Below are positions 23,390 through 35,993 of a stretch of DNA of 64,000 nucleotides, one piece after another. Numbering within the stretch: the first letter of the stretch is position 1; each line of letters starts with the position of its first letter. The notes under the pieces were generated by a model. It was not told the DNA's origin, made no database searches, and was given only the letters and a program-made list of their open reading frames with translations. The position numbers and the translations under genes were made by a program. This stretch comes from Antedon mediterranea (taxonomy: Eukaryota; Echinodermata; Crinoidea; Comatulida; Antedonidae): contig NC_092679.1 of the NCBI RefSeq assembly GCF_964355755.1, positions 19,892,932 through 19,956,931 of the forward strand, written 5' to 3'.

Positions 23390-26300
23390 CTATGAAGACA
23401 TCATGCATTGTTTCGTGTATTCCCAGACGGCGAGGGCGCCACTGACGTGAACGTTGAGTGAACGCAGCACACCAAGCTGTGGAATTTCAACACATACATC
23501 TAGTATGTTGATAAGTTCAACAGGTATTCCACTTCTCTCATTTCTACAACAAGAAAGGAGGAATAAGTATAAATTTTGGCAACTTAAGGGGTCCTTTTGC
23601 AGATGTGCCAATGAAATAAAACTGAAGAATTTACATTGTAAGATTAGTGATTTGTTTAATTCTTCGCTACAATATTTTAAAAATAATTTTACTAAAAATG
23701 TCAAAAAGAAGGAGAGGGAGGCTACTATTTTATTTTATTTTTATTTTATTTTATATTTATGTTTCTAGTTGAGAAACAGCAAGTTGTGTTCTAATTATTT
23801 CATAATTTCTACTAAAAAACATACCCCAATAAAATCAGTGTTTCTGGCGGGAATTTGCAATCAGTCAGGCTTTGACTGTTAGCAGTCTGCTCCAAACCAA
23901 CAAGTAAATACCCATCATGCCTCTTCCTCATCAAATATTCGTTCAAATGATACGGCCGAACCTGAAAAATAGAGTTATTGGTTATAAGATTGAATAAAAA
24001 CACTAACCAATGGCAAGATACTTTAGGATATTTTATTTATAAAGTAGTTTAATAAGCCTTTTACATGCAAAATGTAGAATGAAGAATAAGCCCACCCTTT
24101 CTAATTGTGCATGTGGGCTTATACCAGAGACCATTCTATAAAGTGGCAAGATACTTTAGTATTAATAATAATGTAATAAGCCTTTTTTATGCAAATTTAA
24201 TCTATGCAGGCATACATCCTTAATATTGTTTCACCTTCAGGAATAATCCCACCTTTCAATTTGTGTGTGTGGGCTTATACCAGAGTCAGTGCAGCAGCCA
24301 CCATTTTACTTACTTCTTCTATATTTAGCCACTTCTGAGCTGTGACACTAAGATTCTGAAATTCCTTTGTCTCAGTTAATTGAAGATTGGGTAAGACGAC
24401 TGTGCCTACGGCAAATATCTCACTTGTACGACAAAGACCTAAGATAAAAGAATATAAATCACGTATTGAAATGTTTTATCAAAATGTTTTAATAGGAACA
24501 AGCTTTAACACTAAATACATTTAATAAATAATCAAAAACATGGGTTTCTGGCAAAAAGTCTTGGTACTCAATCACTATGCTGCGGACTATGAAGAATTTC
24601 TTTTAATTTTAAATATGGTAATGTTATTTGTAATAAGAAATTTATTCATTCATTTATTGAAAATTGGTGAAACAAAGTTCATTACCTCCTAAATTTGGTA
24701 CTTTATTCACAAGTGATGTCACAAGAATTAATTTGCTTCTGTTGAGATTCATTCGTTGAAAGGCATCTACGTCTAGCCCTGGTATTGACTCTCCCGCTGG
24801 TACAATCTTCTTTTGGACATCATTGACGCTGTCAAAAGCACTATCAGCATCAGATTTTTGGCTGGCTAGAAAGGTTAAAAAATGTTTTATCCAAAGAGCT
24901 TCTATGAATTTCTAGAGATCGAACTCCACTGTAATCACAGCTCAAAAAAATTGATTATGGACACACACACTTGGCTGTCGCTTAGTTCGCTCTCTAGTGA
25001 GTTGTATAAGCTCTTTGAGTTTAGCATAGTAAACCCCTTGGTTGGTAAGTCAGTCTACATCATAGATCTAATGATGAATAAACCATGCACTTACTATTTT
25101 TCATTTTGCTAGCTTTCCATGCCCCAGGGACCAGCTCTTGTAGGCCTTGTCTGTCAGCGGATGGCTTCAGTTTATAGGGCAAGTTAGGCCTAGCCCACAA
25201 AGTTGCATTTGCTTCAATGAACAAATCTGCTGGAATTAACTGTTCAGGCATCATCAATGCTAGGTATGGAATTGTGTAGAATATAGTCTGAAAGTCAAAG
25301 GTCAAAACATTTTGGCAAGTCTACAGATCTGTCAATAACTGGACAACTTAATAAACATATTTGTTATTTATATTATGGTTTATTACGTCATAAAAGTAAT
25401 GCGCGATTTGCACACAACAAAAAGTTATTGGTTGCTGCAGCAACAGTAGTTTAATAATTGTAGGCTAACCTCAAAATTGCAATCATGTTGAGGATCAAAC
25501 TTCAAAAGGAAGAAGTTTGCTTGTAGTCGGTTGAGGATACTGAAATGTGCACTGTAAAAAAGTAAAGTATAAGCTTTGAAATACATTACATTCATAAATT
25601 TTCAATTGCGCTACAACCTCTCATTTGGAACACCCCTATTAAGGGGACGCTTTCCCATGAAATGAACAAAGGTAAAAACACTACAGCCAACCCCTTTTCA
25701 GGAGACACTTTGACCAGAATGTGTCCCCTTAATAGTGATTTGTCTGTAGCTAACTTTAGGATCATTTTACTCTAATTGGCACTTGCCTACTATTGTTCTG
25801 AAACTTCACGCAGGCAGCTACACCAGGGTACAAGGCCTGTACCTCCTCTAGGCCTGATCTTTCACACTCTGTCCACAACTTGGAGAGTGAAGCCTGAGCA
25901 TACAGCTGGATGGAGAAGTTTTTGGACAGACAAAATGGCAGGACTATGGGGAGAGCTTTTTTGAGAAATGCAGCCTGAAAAAAATCATTATAAAAAGAAC
26001 ATTTGCATTGTTGATTAATAGTGAGTTTAGTTGGATGAAAATGGAGAAATTATTGGACAGACAAAATGGCAGGACTACTTTGGTTTGAAGAAATTAATGT
26101 TCATCTTACCTTATGTTGTAGATCAGTGGTTATGGTGCCCAGGTGAGATAAGATGGTAAGCAATGAACACACTAGGTTTCTGTTCCAATCATCGGTAACT
26201 GTTGCCTGCAAGAAGGAAAAACAAAGATTACTTCAGTAACATTACAAAAGCTGTTATATCTCCACATATGGCAGTATTTGTCCAGTATCATAGTAACACA

Positions 26301-29300
26301 TGTATTTCACAAGCGATGCTATATCACAGAGCAAAATTAGTTACAGTACCAAGAATTGGCTATAACAAACATTTTATAAAATAATTTCCATGAAACAAAA
26401 TCTGTTTAAATACTGAATGTCTAATAATTCACTTTACAGGGTATATTGCTGTAATAATAATAATAATATAATATTCTTATGCTGGGTGACTATGCTATTA
26501 GTAATTACCTCTTGCAGTTGAGACCATAGTTGTTCTTGAAACTCTGGAAAACGGTCCATCAAGATAATATTTGCCCATTCCTGGAAGTACTTTACAGAGG
26601 GCTGGTTATCTACCTGCAAACAATCAATAATTGGCGGGAAAATCCCTTGAGCAGTTTGCAGGTGAACACATGGCAACAGCAACACAATTGTCTGCCAAAT
26701 CTTCTCTTTTAATCGATGCTTCTCTGAATTACACACGTATCGCTGATTTTTTCTGCTGGTGTCTTTCTTATTTTCCTCCTGAATTAAAACAAATGTGCCC
26801 AAATATGGTAGTGATATGACATCATCATGATCACATTTTGTTGTCACATAAAGTTTGATAGTGTAGATAGAGCTTAACAATCAAAAGGTCTCTCTACTTC
26901 TAGGCAGCCTGGCAGTCAAACATACCACTCAAACCCAGCCTATTATTTATGACAATTTTTTAAAAAGAATAATATTAAGCAAAACTTATTCAGATTGGAA
27001 AAGGTACTTACCTTTTTAAGAAGTAACTGTATCATATGAGGAGCCAACTGTGACAAAATATCAGAATGATAAACATGTAGCTTCACAATGAAGTTGATGG
27101 CAATCACTCTCACTAAGCGATGGTCTCTGTTGTAGCTGCAAGAATTGAAGAATAAAAAACAAAATCTAAAATATGCATAATGACCATGATAAAGCAGGAG
27201 GACCCTGGCCATTTTATGAACATTTTCATTTCAAACAAGACGTTTAGAGCAAATATTATTGCCTACCTTTTATAGACTTGGTTAACAGAACACTTTTCAC
27301 CCATCTCAATAATATCAGCAGATACATCTTGTAGTAACCTTAAAAAAGTATCAAAACAATCGGTAAATTCAAAGTATCACGTTCTAAACACTAAACACAC
27401 TCACGGTCGACACTATCAAAAAGTTTGATGTGCCCAAATATGGTAGTGATATGACATCATCATGTCCATATTTTTTTGTCACATAAAGTTTAATGAACGG
27501 ATTTTCTTAAACTTCAATAACCATGTTCTGTAAGTATATTTACAACGAAAAATTCAGAATGATAAAAAATTGTAGGCGCTATTGTGCTAACCAACAAACA
27601 CACAAAGCAAGTAGCAAGTAATGATTTCCTTTTCATTAGTGCAGACAAATCAACCAACATATCTTTATTCATACCTTTGATCTTTATTTAGAGGCGGACA
27701 AAACAAGTAAAAATTCATTAGTACATCCAAATATCTCAAAGTAGTAGAAAGGCACGCATGTGCATCGCTGGTTGCTAGGTACAGTAGTGAGTCACACATC
27801 TCATTGGTTAGGATGTTCACAAGACCTTGTTGATTCTCGCCAGTAACAAGGAAATCATTAGCAATCTGAAAAAAATAAAAACAAGTTTTGTTTTTTTATA
27901 GTTACGAAAATGTCCAAGGATAACCATAGGTGTATTCATTCACTGTCCCTCTTAAAGGTGGTAATCCTGTTCACAAGACAAACATATACACAAGATTCTC
28001 TACATAAACAAAGCCTTATTACAAGTCAACTATTGAGAAAATAGAATATATGACAATTAGCGGAAGCTTGGTGGTCTAGATGTATGAACCGAGGCTAGTG
28101 ATCTGGAAGTCGTGAGTTCAAGTCTCACTCGAGAATTACTTGTTCTCAATGTACTTAGTAAAAAGTACAAAATTAAGTCAGACTAATACAAACATTTGAA
28201 ACTGTATGCGACAAAAAAAATGTGACGTGCCTATATATGGACATGATGTCATATCACTACCATATTTATGCACATCACACTTTTTTTTGTTAGTGTAAAC
28301 AGAGTTTTACAAACCTTTTTCAGTTTACCAATCAAAAGGTCTGAATCAGATTTCAAGACATTAACTTGGAAGACTATCTGAATGAACGATTCCACACACG
28401 CCCAGTACACTTTCTGTTGGTTTCTGAGATCTCTCACAACATTCCAACAAACATCAAAGGCTTCAAGACAACATTCAGGATTGGCAGTAATCTAGAAGGA
28501 ACAGAATATTGACAGAGAAAGAGTGGTTACAAAGCTTTTTTAAAGGGAAGCTAGGTAATCATAGAGAAAACAAATTATATGTCAAAATGAGGAGTTGTTG
28601 CTGAAAATGTGCAATGTTGCATTAACAATATTGTTGAACACCTTCTATGTTTTGTTCCTCTTCATAGAATTTCAATGGCATCAGTGGCGCAACGTAGAGG
28701 CCAGATGTCCCTGGTTTAGGAAACCTAAGTGGCCCTCCAACTCTTAAGGCATTAGACGTTTTTAGCCTTCTTGACATATTTTAATGCCTGTTTTTTCCTC
28801 TGGGCACTGCTCAGGGGACCCCATAAACTCTAGGAAACAAAGCATTACCTGAGAAACGAGAAGCCGAACACAGTGCAACGCTGGTATGACTTCAACTCCT
28901 TGAATGATGGAGAGATCATTCAGACATGGCATCAGGATGTCTTTTGGATTCTTTGAAGAAAGAAAATCACCACTATGGCCTTGGAGAAGGTACAGAATGA
29001 TTCTCCATTTACTGCTGAGGAATGAATTGATCAATGAGCACTTGTCGGAGTGCTCCAGTTTGTCTCCTAAGCTACCAACTGTCAAGATATTTGTGACGAT
29101 TGAGTCGACAGATTGGAGACTCTCTAAAGGCATCGATGTACAAGACAGCCTCCATCCTAGAACTCTGGTGCTGGCTATGTAGCCAAGAATTTCTTTTTGT
29201 GATGTAATATTCTACAAAAAAAAGTAAACAAATTTATTTTACTTTAAAACATAACCAGGGTTTTGCTTTTCTATGGCTATTTTTTAGGGTCTAGGCGAAG

Positions 29301-32300
29301 GCTAGAGACTTTCCCCTATTTTCTACAGGTCTCTTCATCTAGATACTTTACATAAACAAATGATATAAATAAAGCATCTGACATAGTGGTACATTTTATG
29401 TAATTATTTATGTAATGCATTTTTAATATTAAAATTTTGTGAAAATTGATATTTTGGTATTGAGAAATTTTCATAGAGTCCATGGTTGAGGCGGAGTTGA
29501 TTTCTCAGTATTCTTTCATTGTTGAATTTCTCAAGTTTAATAATTTTTCTATGTATCTATTTGAATTTAAATATGTTGCTTTAAAAATTGTAATGTTCTT
29601 AATAATAATTCACAATAAAGTTATAAATATACCATAAATAAATAAACATTTCTAAATATATATGTACATCAACACACTTGTTTCTCCAACACTCACCAGT
29701 GAACTTGCTACCACGGCAGAACACTCATTCACAATTTTCATAAGACTTGTTGGCTGCAGAAGTTGATGTCGTAAGAGTTTGTCCAAGATGTTAATATACA
29801 GGTGCAAGCTACTCTCACATATACACTGAAAGAAAGTCCACAATACAAGCTAGAACAGCCTTACGCATTTGAGATCCCTGGTTCAAATTGGGAATTGGGA
29901 TCCTGGTCCGGATTTAGTGGAGTGGTCCTTGACCACATATCTATCTGTGGTTTCAATTTGGTAAAGATCTGACATAACCTGTTTGGCGGATGTAATGAGA
30001 TATATACTATGAACTAAAAAACAAACAGTAAACAATTAATCTAAAAAGCAGTATCATTTATGTATATAAAAAGATTGAAAATACCTCAGTTTCGTCAATC
30101 ACTATAAGTCTTCGTCTTAGGTAAAGAATAATTTCTTCCGCACATAAGAAAACAGACTTTTCAAGGCCTACTGTCCAATCTTCGAATAAAATTTATACTA
30201 AAAAATGGTATCCAGAAATATTGTGCACTATAGAATGGTATTCAGCAGAACCGCAAGAGGAGATGTCTTTGGGACCCAACAAAGTAAAGTACAAGGAATT
30301 GTGGTTGGATGTGTAGGTAGGTAGGTGTAGTTAAAATATACTGCCCCTTGTTTCATGGGAAAGTGTCAATTTAATAGGGGTGTCTAAAGAAGGGGCTCTA
30401 CATAAATTGTAGAGTGACACAAATACTATATGCTGGACTGATTTGAACAGATTTTAGTATAAAATGAAGACCTTACCATTTTCAATAGTCTTTCTTGGAT
30501 CAGCTTCATTCAGAATTGCCGATAGCAGATGCAAAGCATTGTCTGCTTGGGTCACAGGTAGATAAACATGGCTACCAACCTTGTGTAGCACTTTGGTCAA
30601 AGGTTGGATGAGGTCAGACATTGATTGACCTCTAAGCAACTGTTCCCTGGAAAATAAAAATTGGCATTTAGACATGCGACAATTCTCAGATTTTGCTACT
30701 ACCCATGGTATTCAATTAAGTTAAACCAAGTTCATGCATGGCTTTATGGAAAAGTAAAAGAATATGGGCACTGTACAACTTACTTGGTTTTGTAGTTGGC
30801 ATCAACAATAAGCACCAACAACCTGGCAACCCTTGTAGCTTCTTTAGCAGACGACGCAGTATCTGTATCACATGTCAAATACTCTGTGACTTCCAGTTGT
30901 AGAGCTTCAAATACATTCTGTACCTTGGAGTCTAATTTTAACTCAGATGCATGCTGCTGTAGCCAGTCCACAATCTTAAGAACAGAACGTTTACAAAATA
31001 TTAATTCATTTATTATTTTACAAATAAACAAATAGATTGGTAAATGTGATAGGAGAAAAATTAATAAAAGCAGTACAAGATATATATGTCCAAGTAGTCT
31101 CACTTGCGCACTGATGAAGGGCTAGTGTTGCCCGAAAGCTCTGCTAATTTTTCTGGCTGTTTTACTTTTTGATTTAGCTTTTTGCTTATTTGATTTCCAT
31201 TGAGATCCAGCCACTGATACCCACAGCATTGTCATTATTCAGTAATTTGCCTTTGGATTTAAATATATATATGTATAATCGTTTCAAATTAATTAATTAA
31301 ATTTCAGTATATCACCGGGCGGTTTAGAATTACTGTTCTTTGCCCGATTTGTTTATATATATATGTATCTCTTCGGAGATCCCGCCTCGTGAATAAAAAT
31401 ACTGAAAGATGAGAGCGTATCAATTTGATCTCTGTTGCGCTTGCGTACAACCGAGGACTAGTGCTGTTCCGCCGTACCACGCCGAGAATGTTAAAGAGTC
31501 GCTATCCAATCGAGTTCGAACAATACCATGAAAGCCCCAGTGGTCTAATGGTTAGGACATCTGCATATCAAGCAGGCGGTCCGAGTTCGAGTCTCGGTTG
31601 GGGCGACTTTTTCTCATTCTCACAGATTTCCTCATCTTTATCGTTTCAAATTAATTAATTAAATTTCAGTATATCACCGGGCGGTTTAGAATTACTGTTC
31701 TTTGCCTGATTTGTTTATATATATACGTATCTGATGGCAACTATGAAATTGAAAACGAGAACAATGTAAAATGTAATACTTTTAAATAAAAATAAAATAC
31801 TTTTTCCCAAATGGTAGTTTTTCTTTGCATACATTCCTCATAGTTGAGAGCAGAAAGCACATTGCTCAGCTGGCAGAGGCTAGCAGATGCTGGATCAATC
31901 AGGTTTAGAGCAGTGTGTATCAGATAGCACTGGATAGCACCACGGTGAAAAGGAAGAACAGTTGACAAGCCTATGCTTAGTAGCTCCCTAGAACAATGAA
32001 TGTATAACACAACATTTATTATTAGTTTATGAAATTAGAAGTGTGTTGCACATAATATAAAGCATTTATTACATACTTGTCACCAGTAGCCCTGTTGGCA
32101 ATGATATACTGGAAATGAATTGATACACAGGGCTTGATACACTTTCGACTACTATCATGTTATGATTAAAACCCTATTTATTGGATCTGCATGGTGGTAC
32201 GGTGGAACAGCACTAATTCTCAATTGCACGCGCATGCAACACGCCCAAAACGTCCTCATCTTGTAGTACATTAATTCACTAATTCATATATTCAATCATA

Positions 32301-35300
32301 TTTTCTACATTACCTAAGACACTGTAACGAAGTATCTCCCCAGGACTGGCTTGGCTGTATCCTGGCAAGGGACTGAGAGATGAATCCCAGTGGAACCGGT
32401 TTGGTCCGTAATTCTACAATTGCTGACAACAATTCCTGCAGAAAAACTGTGTGGTAAAAAGAATGAATTTATCAATTTTTCAGCACTTTAAGGTTGAATT
32501 TGTCAGTGGATGAATTGAGGCAACAGCTAGCTGTAGGAGATCTTGGGGATAGGAGATTTTACAGATGAAACGGAGCAGATTTATAGACATTTGAAGGGCA
32601 AGAAGTAGGCATTCTTTGTACTTGCCCTTGGCTTGATCAACAGGCAGGCTGGCCACACATTTCGGAAAGAATTCTAATATCCTGGTAGAAACTTCAGAAA
32701 ACCTCAACAAACTTTTCTCGCTGGTGTTGATATATAGCGTGTAATCAGTTAATACATTTAGCACTGGTCCAAGTACAAACTAAAAGAAACAAATAACAAA
32801 CCTATCAAACCTACAGTAGTAATATAGAACAATTATTAAGAGGACACCTTTGGGCCCCACAAAAGTGTCCCCCTAATGGGGGTTATCCTAAATACAGTAG
32901 GAGTTGGCTTTAGTGTTAAAACATATATTTCCACTTTTCATTGTACCTTAGGGGTGGCCTAAAAAGTATTTAACTACTACCTGCAAGCTCTCTAATTTTG
33001 AGAGGTGCACCAGAGGCTTAAAATTGTTTACCTTTGAGCCAACTTGAGTAAGAACAGGACACGCAACAAGGTCAAGGGTCATAACCTGCATCACACCCCA
33101 CCTGCTTACAGTTTTTGTTGCATGCTGGAAAAGTCGTTCAAAAATCACAACTAGCCAAGATGTGTGTAGTAATGGCCAACCTACAAGTCAATCACGTTCA
33201 GAATTAAATACATATAATAATATGTTTATTATTACAGATAATCCAGGATAACTTTTCTTATAAAACAATTTTCATTCTAGATCTATAAACTTTCATTCAT
33301 AAATTTATCAATTGAAGATGTACAGTAGAATAAAACAGACCGATGTTTTTATATCTTTTTTCCACTTGTAATCAAGTCAATTCATTAAACGCTCTGGCTA
33401 AAGATACGGTACCGTATCCTAACTTCCGTTTGCTAAAAGTACGGTAAAATTGAATTCCTATAAAACTCGTTCCTAAATATTAAAACTCGTCCTAAATATT
33501 AAAACTTGTCCTAAATATTAAAACTCTCAACTCTCTAAATAACCTTTCTTAAATAAAAAAAAAATCATCAAGCAGAAAACCGATCCCGCAACCCCTAGGC
33601 CATAGCATCATCACAAGCCCACCATGCCACACAGTTTGCTTGCAGAAAACAATTTCCATAACCTACTTCAATAAAATCTATGCTTACATAGTGCCTTCTA
33701 CAATTACCGTACCTTTAGTTTTCAGGAGTATGGATACGGTCCCGTATCTTAAGACATAACGTTCATTCAAATAAATTTATAAACAAACCTGTAATTGGTA
33801 AATAGGTGGCTTCAGTTAGCTTAGGAAGACGTGACAACACTGGCATAACTACATGAACCTAAAATAAAAACAATAAATTGGTTTATTTTAAATACTGAAT
33901 ATTCACGTTTTTAAAAAGAAAATGCAGATATTTTTAAAGAGAATTTTGTAAATATTCTGTTTAAAGATGGTTTAAAAAAGAATCATATTACAAAGCTTTC
34001 AAACAACTAGTTTAACACTTTGTGGGAATGCTGAGACATAATTGGGGTGTGCTTCATCAATTTTCTTTGGCAGATTCTAAGTCTATTCTAAGTCCACAAC
34101 ATAGGTCATAGGTCATCAGAAACCAAATACTCCTTAAGTTCTTGCTATTATTACCTGTGTTTCTTTCAGGGTCTCTAGAATCAAAATCATATCTGCCCAT
34201 AGCTTAGCGTGTTTATCTTCATTTTCACGATGCCAACAAAATAGAGGAACCTCTGTACAGTCCTTCACATCACCTCCAGGCACATCAAGACCTGCTGACA
34301 ACTCCACGACTTTCTTCAGCAAATACAACACTCTCTTTCTAGTCAACGAGTCGCCAGAAGTACAACCATGCTGGATTGCTTCCCAGAAAGACTTTTCTGA
34401 TAATATACTTGAAAGAATGTCTGGTTCCGTAATCAAGTCAGTATGTCGATGAAAATAATCAACGAAGGCGCATAGCACAATAAAAGAGTTACTGGAGTTT
34501 TTACCATTTGACAGCAGCATCTTCTGAATTCTTGTCCACATGGTTAATACTTTCTCATTGGGTGTTCTAACCATTTTAAGAATCTTTGGAATAAAAACAG
34601 TGGCAATCTGTCCACACACCCAATCTTCAGCATTTTCAATGACGTTAAGCAATTCAATGAAACATCTATCGAGCCAGTCTTTATCATAATCATGTGATAC
34701 ACAAGATGGTGTTTTCGCTAATACACATTCAGTATTTGACTTTGAGATACTTTCAAGAACAGTATTTAAAATTTCAAGTGTTGGATAAATAGGAATATTA
34801 TTATCGGATGAAGAAAAGGACATTGTATTTTCGTTTAATTTCTGTTCTTCTACGTACTCTTTTAGTGAGGCAATGCATGCGTCATAAATGATGGACCTTG
34901 ATTGTGGTTCACTGCACATGCTCAGACAAGTAAGGCAAAGTTCACAGGCAGCATGAAAAATGTCAAACTTTTTTGTACATGATCCAGATTTATCTGAAAC
35001 AACATTTTTTTCTAAAGCAGTCAATCTAAAAACTGGGTAACAAATTTCAGCAATTATCTTTTTTATTAATAATTGGAACTTGCCGTCAACTGATGCACCA
35101 TCCTTTTCAGTAATCATATTATTTTCTAGGCCTAAACTACCTAACCTTTGGCAACACACGTACCCTGGCGAAGAATTGCAGTTTGTCGGGTTCTCTCCTC
35201 CGACCACCAACGAATTCCCAAATCCAGGCCTAGCTAACACATCTTTGACTAGCGTGTTAAGAGCATTACAACATTCTAAAATACAAATCTGATCATCCTG

Positions 35301-35426
35301 GCTTGATGATATAACATTAATTGTGTAATCTACAAGTTTATTGACAAGATCTGCATTTTCAATATTAATATAATCAGTAAAAAACTTATACATTACAGAA
35401 GACATGTTGATTGAGTTGCACACCAT
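23390..35426 (-). CDS. TARBP1: TARBP1, tRNA (guanosine-2'-O-)-methyltransferase (SPOUT)
   Basis: Large helical-repeat protein with a C-terminal SpoU/TrmH SPOUT methyltransferase domain that 2'-O-methylates tRNA position G18. 24 minus-strand exons in transcript order: 34155-35426, 33789-33858, 32981-33180, 32563-32779, 32314-32446, 31801-31987, 30784-30974, 30477-30646, 30085-30179, 29697-29825, 28849-29211, 28315-28491, 27675-27865, 27267-27338, 27012-27135, 26509-26778, 26110-26205, 25791-25974, 25470-25551, 25095-25287, 24686-24865, 24314-24438, 23825-23961, 23390-23543. Length is about 1670 residues (human about 1620). SPOUT motifs: [12 protein letters not shown] (exons 21-22), LGNERSGIP (exons 23-24) and [16 protein letters not shown] (exon 24), forming the SAM-binding knot. 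The N-terminal 1272-nt exon is diverged. The start is ATG 35426, though an in-frame ATG at 35405 (MSSVMYKF) is equally possible. Exon 18 to 19 does not keep frame with canonical sites (see finding). Confidence 0.93.
26790..26876. mobile_element. MITE M1 fragment at the TARBP1 exon 16 acceptor
   Basis: Carries the family words TGTGCCCAAATATGGTAGTG and AGTTTGATAGTGTAGATAGAG. Its inner edge is about 10 nt from the acceptor of the exon 26509-26778, so it supplies nearly all sequence just upstream of the polypyrimidine tract. Confidence 0.75.
27406..27494. mobile_element. MITE M1 fragment, TARBP1 intron 13
   Basis: Contains CGACACTATCAAA, CCCAAATATGGTAGTGATAT and TCACATAAAGTTTAAT; the terminal repeat is cut short on the right. 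Confidence 0.7.
27908..28190. mobile_element. SINE remnants in TARBP1 intron 12
   Basis: 27908-28030 matches in reverse complement the SINE body at about 900-1015 (ATAACCATAGG, CTTAAAGGTGGTAATCCTGT). 28063-28190 is a plus-strand tRNA-like head plus body (GTGGTCTAGATGTATGAA, GAGTTCAAGTCTCACTC) of the family seen at 8158. Confidence 0.5.
28198..28309. mobile_element. MITE M1 copy beginning 5 nt inside TARBP1 intron 12
   Basis: The right terminal repeat (TTAGTGTAAACAGAGTTTTA) ends at about 28309, while the donor of exon 28315-28491 begins at 28314. Positions from about +6 of the 5' splice site are therefore transposon sequence. Confidence 0.75.
29880..30010. repeat. Dispersed repeat fragment, TARBP1 intron 9
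   Basis: Reverse-complement match to parts of 62875-63060: TTGACCACATATCTATCTGT, AAAGATCTGA and TTGGCGGATGTAATGAGATA. No coding potential. Confidence 0.5.
31105..31735 (+). repeat. Composite repeat in TARBP1 intron 6: hammerhead-like motif, 93-bp direct repeats, tRNA-like gene
   Basis: Starts with a hammerhead-ribozyme-like core (31111-31138), then a 93-bp near-identical direct repeat (31278-31370 and 31640-31732, start to start 362 bp). Each repeat contains TCGTTTCAAATTAATTAATT and ATCACCGGGCGGTTTAGAAT. The 269-bp interior includes the tRNA-like gene at 31534-31605. The arrangement resembles a terminal-repeat retroelement derivative; the family is not assigned. Confidence 0.55.
31534..31605 (+). 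tRNA. tRNA-like gene with anticodon ATC, possibly a tRNA pseudogene
   Basis: A full 72-nt cloverleaf can be drawn. Acceptor GCCCCAG pairs with TTGGGGC and discriminator G follows. The D arm is GTCTAATGGTTAGGAC. The anticodon stem TCTGC/GCAGG has loop ATATCAA with U33 in place, and the T arm is CCGAG-TTCGAGT-CTCGG. A Pol III terminator (TTTTT) follows within 2 nt. A box (TGGTCTAATGG) and B box (GTTCGAGTC) are intact. The anticodon ATC would read GAU (Asp), which animals normally read with GTC, so this is either a decayed Glu/Asp tRNA or a tRNA head used by the surrounding repeat. Confidence 0.6.
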
Positions 35427-35993
35427 GTGCCGTCATGCAATCATTCATGCGTGACAGACGTACAGAAACTTTTATATGTATGACACGCTATTTGTGTCAA
35501 AATGTCTGCGGAGTGGTGTTATGACACCGTCTTTGGTCTGCTATTTCTGGTGAGCGAAGGTTCTACAGTATGTGATGTTAAGAGTAAAATACATAATCTC
35601 AACTCATGCTAGGCCTAGTAGTAGTTCATGTAGGCCGTGTCGTATCGCGTATACATATATCATATAAAAACTACCCGGGTAGTTTGAATATCGTATTAGC
35701 CATGATGTTAAAATAAATAGGCCTTACAATTGGCAGAAAAAGAACAATGAAACGATGCGGCTTTCTGAATGAAAGTTCAAATTAGTAGACGTACTACTTA
35801 ATTATGCCAGAAAGTTATGCTAATATTCTTTTCTATCAACAACACAATTTACGTAAAATTTTTCTTTGAGCACAGGCTTCATAATTAGCCTAATAACTAT
35901 AATCGTCGGAGCCTGCGCTACTTTTGTGATGTAACTGTTACGCGTATATTTGGTTCAACATATTCGTATTCGTATTCGTAGCTTAGACTCTAG
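35427..35993. other. Upstream region of TARBP1, no gene seen
   Basis: The TARBP1 promoter is expected here (transcription to the left). No clear TATA box. Contains a short CGTATT run (about 35963-35980) and no open coding frame with conserved features. Confidence 0.5.

Noticed and set aside
26434-26880. 148-codon frame on the minus strand including MITE sequence, suggesting a MITE-derived exon start in TARBP1
   Set aside because: The acceptor at 26778 joins exon 15 in exact phase to the conserved part. The upstream codons are the inverted repeat of the MITE and match nothing in the family.
31425-31658. 77-codon plus-strand frame
   Set aside because: It reads through the tRNA-like gene and the second direct repeat; not protein coding.
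32480-32764. TARBP1 exon 4 extending to a stop at 32480
   Set aside because: A GTAAAA donor at 32557-32562 and an acceptor at 32447-32448 join in phase and restore the family-like sequence; reading to 32480 would end the protein.
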